The notes under the pieces: model-generated | Database searches by the model: none | What the model saw: the letters and a program-made list of their open reading frames with translations, nothing else | Told to the model about the DNA's origin: nothing | Program-made: the position numbers and the translations under genes | In this document: piece after piece, positions 58,974 to 64,000 of the stretch | Position numbering within the stretch: the first letter of the stretch is position 1 | How the letters are laid out: every line of letters begins with the position of its first letter | NCBI GenBank assembly: GCA_900316745.1 | Contig: ONEB01000002.1 | Coordinates: forward strand, 248,061 to 312,060 | Source: an uncultured Eubacteriales bacterium | GTDB taxonomy: Bacteria > Bacillota > Clostridia > Oscillospirales > Oscillospiraceae | Reading direction: 5' to 3' | Length of the DNA: 64,000 nucleotides

Positions 58974-59001
58974 TGGGGAAAAAGGTATACTTTTTTCCCC
59001 A
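58974..59001. repeat. Second copy of the palindrome (one mismatch)
   Basis: TGGGGAAAAAGGTATA then CTTTTTTCCCCA; differs from the first copy by one base in the right arm. Confidence 0.85.
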
Positions 59002-59016
59002 CTTCCGGTACAGATT

Positions 59017-59186
59017 TCCGCCGTTGTTTGTCAGCAACCGGACGGCGGCGGTCCCATGCGCTGCGCTGTTTGTCAGCAACCGGACAGTGCAGTGATTCTC
59101 TCTCTTGGATGCGCGGCGAAGTAACCGGCGCTGCGTGTTCATGGTCAAACCCTTGCGCTGCGCTGTGTCAGCAACCCACAGCGCAG
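59017..59186 (+). repeat. Three hairpins with a shared loop and different stems
   Basis: Each hairpin has GTCAGCAACC in its loop. Hairpin 1 (about 59018-59048): stem CCGCCGT/ACGGCGG. Hairpin 2 (about 59061-59093): CTGCGCTGT/ACAGTGCAG. Hairpin 3 (59158-59186): CTGCGCTGTG/CACAGCGCAG. Stem bases differ between copies but stay paired. Hairpins 1 and 2 also share GTTTGTCAGCAACCGGAC (59026-59043 and 59068-59085). Confidence 0.7.
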
Positions 59187-59272
59187 TGCTCTGGTTCTTT
59201 GGTACACACCCGCACCCCACGCGCAAACATTTTTTGTTTTTATATATATATCCCAATCAATAGAAAGGAAGC

Positions 59273-62200
59273 ATGAGAATGAATAAACGCTTTATGAGCC
59301 TCCTGCTCGTCCTCGTGATGGTCTTCTCGCTGCTGCCGACGTTCGCGACGGCGGAGGGAGCCACTCGGGGTGTTTATGCAGTTGACGATGATTCGGCGAC
59401 TTATACTTTTAAAGTCGGCGAAGAAACAGTCAGCACGCAGAGCATTGTTGCCGGAGGAACTCTGGTCGAGCCTGCTGCGCCTGCGGTAACAGCAAATCAG
59501 GCATTCGACGGCTGGTACGTCGGAGACACAAAGCTCGACTTTGACGCAAACGGCGACCTTGTGGTGGATGCCGTTGACGGGAATGTGACCGTTCAGGCCC
59601 GCATTGTCAATGTCTGGCGCGTGACCTTCAAGGATGAAAGTGACGCGAATGTTGTTTCCGTCAAATCCGTGAAGCAGGGTGAAGCGCTCGATCTGAGCGA
59701 GGTCAAATACGACGTGACGAGTACGGACGGCAACCGCTCTGTGGTCGGCTGGACGGAGACGAAGGGCAGCACGACTATGGTTTCTGACCCGTATGTGCCG
59801 GCTGCAGATAAGACGCTGTATCCCGTCATCAAGACCGGCAACTGGCTGAAGTTCGATGAGAACGACGGTGACGCCAGCGGCCGCGCGGGTGCTTCCTATA
59901 CGCCCTCTCAGTTCCTGACGACCGGCCAGAAGCCGACGCAGCCTGCCAACCCGACGCGTGCCGGCTACACCTTCGGCGGCTGGTACACCAATGCTGCGTG
60001 CACAGGCTCCCAGTTCAATTTCAACAGCACCATCAGTGCAGAGACGACCCTCTTTGCCAAGTGGGTTGCGGGCAATGCGAACTATACCATTATCATCTGG
60101 AAGCAGCGCATCACGGATGCGGTGGACGCCGGCACCAAAACCTGGGATTACGAGGTTTCCATCCCGAAAACAGCGGCTGTGGACTCTAGCGTTAGTGTTG
60201 ATAACCAGTATCAGGGTTACAAGGATAACAGCAACGTTAAGATCAATGGTAAGACCTATGATTTCATGGGATTCCAGTTCGACCATTGCGATGACGCGAA
60301 GACCGTCGCCGCTGACGGCAGTACGATCCTGAATGTATATTATACCCGCCGAGTAATTACGATTAGATTCAATCCCGGGACGGTGCGCGTTCAAACAGGA
60401 GAAACTGATTGGTGGGGAAATCCTAAGTACTTGACTTTACAGAGCTATTTACCGCTGAATGGGAAAGAATCTGACTATAATAAAAATGAGACGTGGACTG
60501 CAGAAGATGATGGCACAGAATACAGTGCATGGGTTGAGTATAAAGGACTGTATGGTGCAGAATTGAATTTTGAATGGCCGACGACGGTCGTTCCTTCAAA
60601 TGACAATTCGTACTATTCTCCTGTCAATAGAGGCTGGTATTATGGTAATATTAGCTTGTCCTTTGTCGGTAATTTCATCTTGCCCACGAAAACGTCGAAT
60701 TCCATTACGCTTTACGGTGAAGAAACCGGATCTTCTCCGGTCCGCTTCTATAAGCAGAGCGTGGATGGAAACTCCTGGGATCTTGCCCGCGAAGTGAAAA
60801 TGTCTGGTATCAATGGCTTTACCATCACGGATAAGTTCCAGGGATTTACGGCATACGCATATTATTCGAACAATAGCGAATCATATCCCGCGGAATCCAA
60901 CTGGACGAAAGTCTCCTACAATGCTTCGGATGAAGATTACGGTAGTGCCGAAACCGGTAACAATGATTATCTCCACATCTTCTTCAAGCGCAATTCCTAC
61001 AATATTGACTTCCAGTATACCGACGGCACTACGGCTAAGGATACGATTGTTAAGAAGTATCAGGCCAGCCTGAGTGATGTTTCCGAGGCAGCGCCGGCCT
61101 ATCCGGGCTTCCTGCCCGCGGAGCAGTATGAGTTTGTCGGCTGGTTCGCCGATCCGGAGCTCACGACCTATGTGTCCTTCTCGGAGATTTCCGACGCAAA
61201 GAAGCAGCAGTTGACCGATGAATACGGTATCAGCAGCTTTGTGTCCTATGCGGGACAGACGATGCCCACGAACAACATCGTGCTTTATGCGGGCTTCTTC
61301 CCGATCGGCTATGACTGCGCGCTGAATCCCAACGGCGGCGAGTTTAACAAGAACACACAGGCAGGTGTGTTCTGGACGGCCAAAAACAGCCAGATCGACA
61401 GCGTGATCAGCGAGCATGTCTCGCGAGACGGCTATTCCATCGCCGGCTGGGAGGTCAGCACTGTAGACGGTAGCCTGATCAACGTCTCTCGTGATGGCGC
61501 AGACAATCCCAATCACTACCGCTATGTGGGCGACTATTCCAACTGGACTTCCACTGGTGAGCTCTACGAATTTTCGCAGCAGATCACTGCGCCGGTCTAT
61601 CTGACGGCAAAGTGGCTGTCTGACACCAAGCTCGCCGTTGCCTATGATCTGGCAGGCGGCACCGGCAGCATTACGGACGGCAATCATTATTTCGATGGCG
61701 CGGACGTTGCCGTTTCCGTGACTGCGCCGACCAAGGACGGCTATCAGTTCATCGGCTGGAAGGTCGAGGGCGATGAGGAAGGTCTCCTGCTGCCCGGCGG
61801 CACGCTGGAGCTGAACAAGGCAGACCAGGACAAAGATAACAATAATGTCATCACGCTCACAGCGGTCTATAATCAAATGCCCAACGTCACGCTGACGTTT
61901 GATGCAAACACGGAAGGCGGCTCTGTTGATCCGGCCTCCGTCAGACTTCAGAAAAACGGGGCGTACGATCTCAGCAGGGTAAAGGCGACGTGCGCGGACA
62001 AGATTCTGCTCGGCTGGAGCAAAGAAGCGGACAATACCGTTGAATTCCAGACGAACACCGTGGTCGCAACTGACTGCGACGCTACCCTCTACGCCGTGTG
62101 GGATCAGATCGACAACCACAACTACGTCATCGACTTCAACGGCAAGATGACGATTGCGACGAGCGCGACTGCGAAAAAGGACGACAGCCATAACAACGGC

Positions 62201-63580
62201 GCGTTCAACGTCGCAGACGGCCTGGGCACCTATCAGCTCAAAGCTGATGAAAAGGATTATACCAACGGCGCGAACCTCGCGTTCAACGGCATTGACACCG
62301 CCCTGATCAACGGCGTCCCGGTCGGCTCGGCGGATGGCACGACGGCCTCCTGGGAGAAGTACACCGTCATCCCCGCGAACAACGTGTACTTCGATGACAG
62401 CCTTGTCAACGCATCTATGGTCGCAGGTGATGACAACAGCATCAAAGCTGCGGTGAAAGCGAATGAGGATTCGCCTACGACTGCTGCCGGCAACGAGCAG
62501 GGACAGGCAACTCTGATCTTCACATTCAAGGGCACGGGCATCGACGTCTACTGCACGACCGATGCGACTGCGGGCTGGATCCAGGCGAATGTGGACGGCA
62601 CGGCATATCCGTTCGTCAACAGCCGCTATCAGGAATCTGAGGGCAGCACCACCGCGATCTACAACACACCTGTCATCAGCATTGACGGTCTTGCGCCCAA
62701 CGTGGAGCACACGCTGACGCTCCGCACGCTCACGAACTCTAACTTCCGTCTCGACGGTATCCGCGTCTACAACCCGATGCAGGGTGTAGGCGACGAAGCT
62801 ACGCAGGCGACAGTGAATAAGGCCTATGATGATGCTGATGAAAGCAACGCCGTGTTCCTCGAGGTGCGCGACCGCATCCTCGCGGCAGGCGTGTTCAGCA
62901 ATGGCGCAGCGGATACCGATGTCGGCGATATCACCGGCGCTGTGTTCCTCGAGACCAAGGCAGAGGGCGCTACCATCGCGGATTACACGGCCAAGGGCCC
63001 GAAGGAAGAGGCCTATCTGGCTCCCGGTCAGGCGATCGCGTTCAACCTCGGCGGCTGGACTGAGAATACCTACAAGGTCATGGCCGGCCTGAGCATGCCG
63101 AAGAGCACAGACAGCGGAACGGCTACGGTCTATGCCTCGGGGCATGGAACAAGCAACCCCATCAAAGTCAGCGCCCGCACGGATATGTTCTATGAGATCA
63201 CGCCTGATGCATCCGGCAACGTGATCATCAAGAACAATGGCGGCGGCATGATCTCCGTCACGAAGCTGAAGATCACCACGATCGACCCGAACGGCACGGC
63301 TTATGAAGTCCCGGCACAGACGACCGGCGAACCGGCGGCAGAGGGCGCTCGCGGCCTGCGCGTGACGAAATCGCTCATGGCTTATGCGATGGCATTCGAC
63401 CCCGCAACGGAGGTCTCCCCGACCGATAACGTTGAGGAGCCCGACACGCCTGAAGAGCCGGACGATCCGAAGCCCGGCTGGAACGATGGCGCATTCAATC
63501 CCATGTCGATTCTGAAGAATCTGTTCCAGAACCTGCTTGACGGCCTGGGAAAACTCTTCGGGAATCTCCCCAAGTGGTAA
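59273..63580 (+). CDS. Large secreted InlB-type repeat protein
   Basis: 1435 residues. Start ATG 59273 or 59279, after AAAGGAA (59264-59270). Signal peptide: FMSLLLVLVMVFSLLPTFATAEGA. Several Listeria-Bacteroides (InlB B) repeats with the GW-Y/F block follow, for example AFDGWYVGDTKL near 80, GYTFGGWYTNAACTG near 235, FVGWFADPELTTY near 620 and GYQFIGWKVEG near 820. Residues about 940-1390 form beta-rich domains without a family I recognise. There is no LPxTG sorting signal; the end is an acidic Pro/Glu linker (EEPDTPEEPDDPKPG) and an amphipathic segment (ILKNLFQNLLDGLGKLFG). A role in surface attachment is likely but unproven. Confidence 0.82.
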   Translation: MRMNKRFMSLLLVLVMVFSLLPTFATAEGATRGVYAVDDDSATYTFKVGEETVSTQSIVAGGTLVEPAAPAVTANQAFDGWYVGDTKLDFDANGDLVVDAVDGNVTVQARIVNVWRVTFKDESDANVVSVKSVKQGEALDLSEVKYDVTSTDGNRSVVGWTETKGSTTMVSDPYVPAADKTLYPVIKTGNWLKFDENDGDASGRAGASYTPSQFLTTGQKPTQPANPTRAGYTFGGWYTNAACTGSQFNFNSTISAETTLFAKWVAGNANYTIIIWKQRITDAVDAGTKTWDYEVSIPKTAAVDSSVSVDNQYQGYKDNSNVKINGKTYDFMGFQFDHCDDAKTVAADGSTILNVYYTRRVITIRFNPGTVRVQTGETDWWGNPKYLTLQSYLPLNGKESDYNKNETWTAEDDGTEYSAWVEYKGLYGAELNFEWPTTVVPSNDNSYYSPVNRGWYYGNISLSFVGNFILPTKTSNSITLYGEETGSSPVRFYKQSVDGNSWDLAREVKMSGINGFTITDKFQGFTAYAYYSNNSESYPAESNWTKVSYNASDEDYGSAETGNNDYLHIFFKRNSYNIDFQYTDGTTAKDTIVKKYQASLSDVSEAAPAYPGFLPAEQYEFVGWFADPELTTYVSFSEISDAKKQQLTDEYGISSFVSYAGQTMPTNNIVLYAGFFPIGYDCALNPNGGEFNKNTQAGVFWTAKNSQIDSVISEHVSRDGYSIAGWEVSTVDGSLINVSRDGADNPNHYRYVGDYSNWTSTGELYEFSQQITAPVYLTAKWLSDTKLAVAYDLAGGTGSITDGNHYFDGADVAVSVTAPTKDGYQFIGWKVEGDEEGLLLPGGTLELNKADQDKDNNNVITLTAVYNQMPNVTLTFDANTEGGSVDPASVRLQKNGAYDLSRVKATCADKILLGWSKEADNTVEFQTNTVVATDCDATLYAVWDQIDNHNYVIDFNGKMTIATSATAKKDDSHNNGAFNVADGLGTYQLKADEKDYTNGANLAFNGIDTALINGVPVGSADGTTASWEKYTVIPANNVYFDDSLVNASMVAGDDNSIKAAVKANEDSPTTAAGNEQGQATLIFTFKGTGIDVYCTTDATAGWIQANVDGTAYPFVNSRYQESEGSTTAIYNTPVISIDGLAPNVEHTLTLRTLTNSNFRLDGIRVYNPMQGVGDEATQATVNKAYDDADESNAVFLEVRDRILAAGVFSNGAADTDVGDITGAVFLETKAEGATIADYTAKGPKEEAYLAPGQAIAFNLGGWTENTYKVMAGLSMPKSTDSGTATVYASGHGTSNPIKVSARTDMFYEITPDASGNVIIKNNGGGMISVTKLKITTIDPNGTAYEVPAQTTGEPAAEGARGLRVTKSLMAYAMAFDPATEVSPTDNVEEPDTPEEPDDPKPGWNDGAFNPMSILKNLFQNLLDGLGKLFGNLPKW

Positions 63581-63601
63581 GCAAAGGAGCGTGTTTTCAA
63601 A

Positions 63602-63886
63602 ATGAGAATGGAATATACAAAACCAATGCTTTTTGCAGAGCGCTTCGCGCTTGTGGAGCATATTTCACAATGCGCCCACTTGAACTCGGCAACTTCCGGA
63701 GATCCGGATAATTGCGCGTTTTACTTAAATGGACCCGAGAATCCCCCAGCTATTTTTACAAGACCAGAAAATCTTTGCACGGATCTATATACGGCAGCCG
63801 ATTTTCCGGGCACGGGTGACAAGAAACCTACAGGCTATTGCTACAACTACTTCTTGGATGAAGGCACTCTGCTGATGCATTCATAA
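63602..63886 (+). CDS. Small Cys-containing protein of unknown function
   Basis: 94 residues; ATG 63602 (or 63608) with AAAGGAG at 63583-63589. No signal peptide. N-terminus EYTKPMLFAERFALVEHISQ fits a short leader-like pattern (Y-x-KP, then a helix), followed by a polar part with four Cys (QCAH, NCAF, LCTD, YCYN) and many Pro, Gly and Asn. This two-part layout recalls peptides that are processed, but no modifying enzyme is in the window. It lies 21 bp after the large surface protein and may be co-transcribed. Confidence 0.6.
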   Translation: MRMEYTKPMLFAERFALVEHISQCAHLNSATSGDPDNCAFYLNGPENPPAIFTRPENLCTDLYTAADFPGTGDKKPTGYCYNYFLDEGTLLMHS

Positions 63887-63902
63887 CACCCTATCATAAA
63901 GA

Positions 63903-63945
63903 AAAGGGCGCGTTGCAAAATGGAAATTTTGCAGCGCGCCTTTCT
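63903..63945 (+). terminator. Terminator after the small protein gene
   Basis: AAAGGGCGCGTTGCAAAA pairs (with one unpaired base) with TTTTGCAGCGCGCCTTT, then CTC. The remaining 55 bases hold nothing identifiable. Confidence 0.7.
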
Positions 63946-64000
63946 CAACGAGAAAAAGCAAAGAAAAGCCGAGAGATTGTGGAAAACCATCCGCAATTCT

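Noticed and set aside
58760-59186. Possible CRISPR array
   Set aside because: Repeats are few, differ in type, are unevenly spaced, and the stems vary while loops are kept; no cas gene is present.
58858-59256. Open frames on both strands containing GKKYTFFP and RLLTN
   Set aside because: They read through palindromes and hairpins; no ribosome binding site and the sequence is explained by the repeats.
60881-63661. Long open frame (926 codons) on the minus strand
   Set aside because: It lies antisense to the InlB-repeat protein, has no recognisable motif or signal, and follows from the codon bias of the real gene.

Overview
The window looks like a chromosomal segment of a gut-type Clostridia (Oscillospiraceae-like Firmicute). 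The reasons are moderately high G+C, strong Shine-Dalgarno sites, frequent TTG/GTG starts, an anaerobic (cbi-type) cobalamin pathway, InlB-type repeat surface proteins, and a set of oxygen-independent metabolic enzymes. No tRNA, rRNA, CRISPR array, transposase or integrase gene was seen.

Layout. 0-9.7 kb: end of a BrnQ-like carrier, a LysR regulator divergent from a PLP-dependent trans-sulfuration enzyme, a HEAT-repeat protein with a UvrA2 paralogue, a FucO-like lactaldehyde reductase, a flavodoxin remnant, and a MerR regulator coupled to a CPBP membrane protease. 9.7-28.5 kb: two stretches bounded by three copies of the 5' end of a low-molecular-weight protein tyrosine phosphatase (LMW-PTP) gene. 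I read this as two related integrative elements inserted in tandem at the same site. Element A (about 16 kb) carries a phospholipid-synthesis operon, a two-component system, an extra FtsH protease, and a TetR-controlled copper-handling cluster. Element B (about 2.4 kb) is A+T-rich and carries one gene, a 557-residue protein with a nuclease-like C-terminus. 28.5-38.5 kb: the intact LMW-PTP, an inositol-phosphatase-like enzyme, a phosphoesterase, the UDP-L-FucNAc synthesis genes (fnlA, fnlB, fnlC), a divergent operon starting with a phosphoglycosyl transferase, an EamA permease and a PhzF protein. 38.5-53.4 kb: a cobalamin riboswitch followed by an almost complete, tightly overlapping cobalamin operon. 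53.4-58.5 kb: an exported cobaltochelatase (CbiK lipoprotein), a NEAT-like lipoprotein and a FecBCD/BtuFCD-type ABC transporter. 58.5-64 kb: a repeat-rich intergenic region, a 1435-residue secreted InlB-repeat protein and a small Cys-containing protein.

How the parts work together. In element A the same 17-bp direct-repeat box (two GTTTAT-like half sites 11 bp apart, a spacing typical of OmpR-family regulators) occurs before the lipid operon, before the response-regulator operon and before ftsH. These three units are therefore likely one envelope-stress regulon. In the 38-58 kb region the riboswitch should shut off the cobalamin operon when B12 is plentiful. The lipoprotein/ABC genes directly downstream suggest that tetrapyrrole or corrinoid uptake and surface metal insertion are linked to synthesis.

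Main uncertainties: the mobile-element reading rests on repeat architecture alone because no recombinase gene is present, and functions of the 557-residue nuclease-like protein, the 171-residue membrane protein before the copper ATPase and the small terminal protein are unknown.
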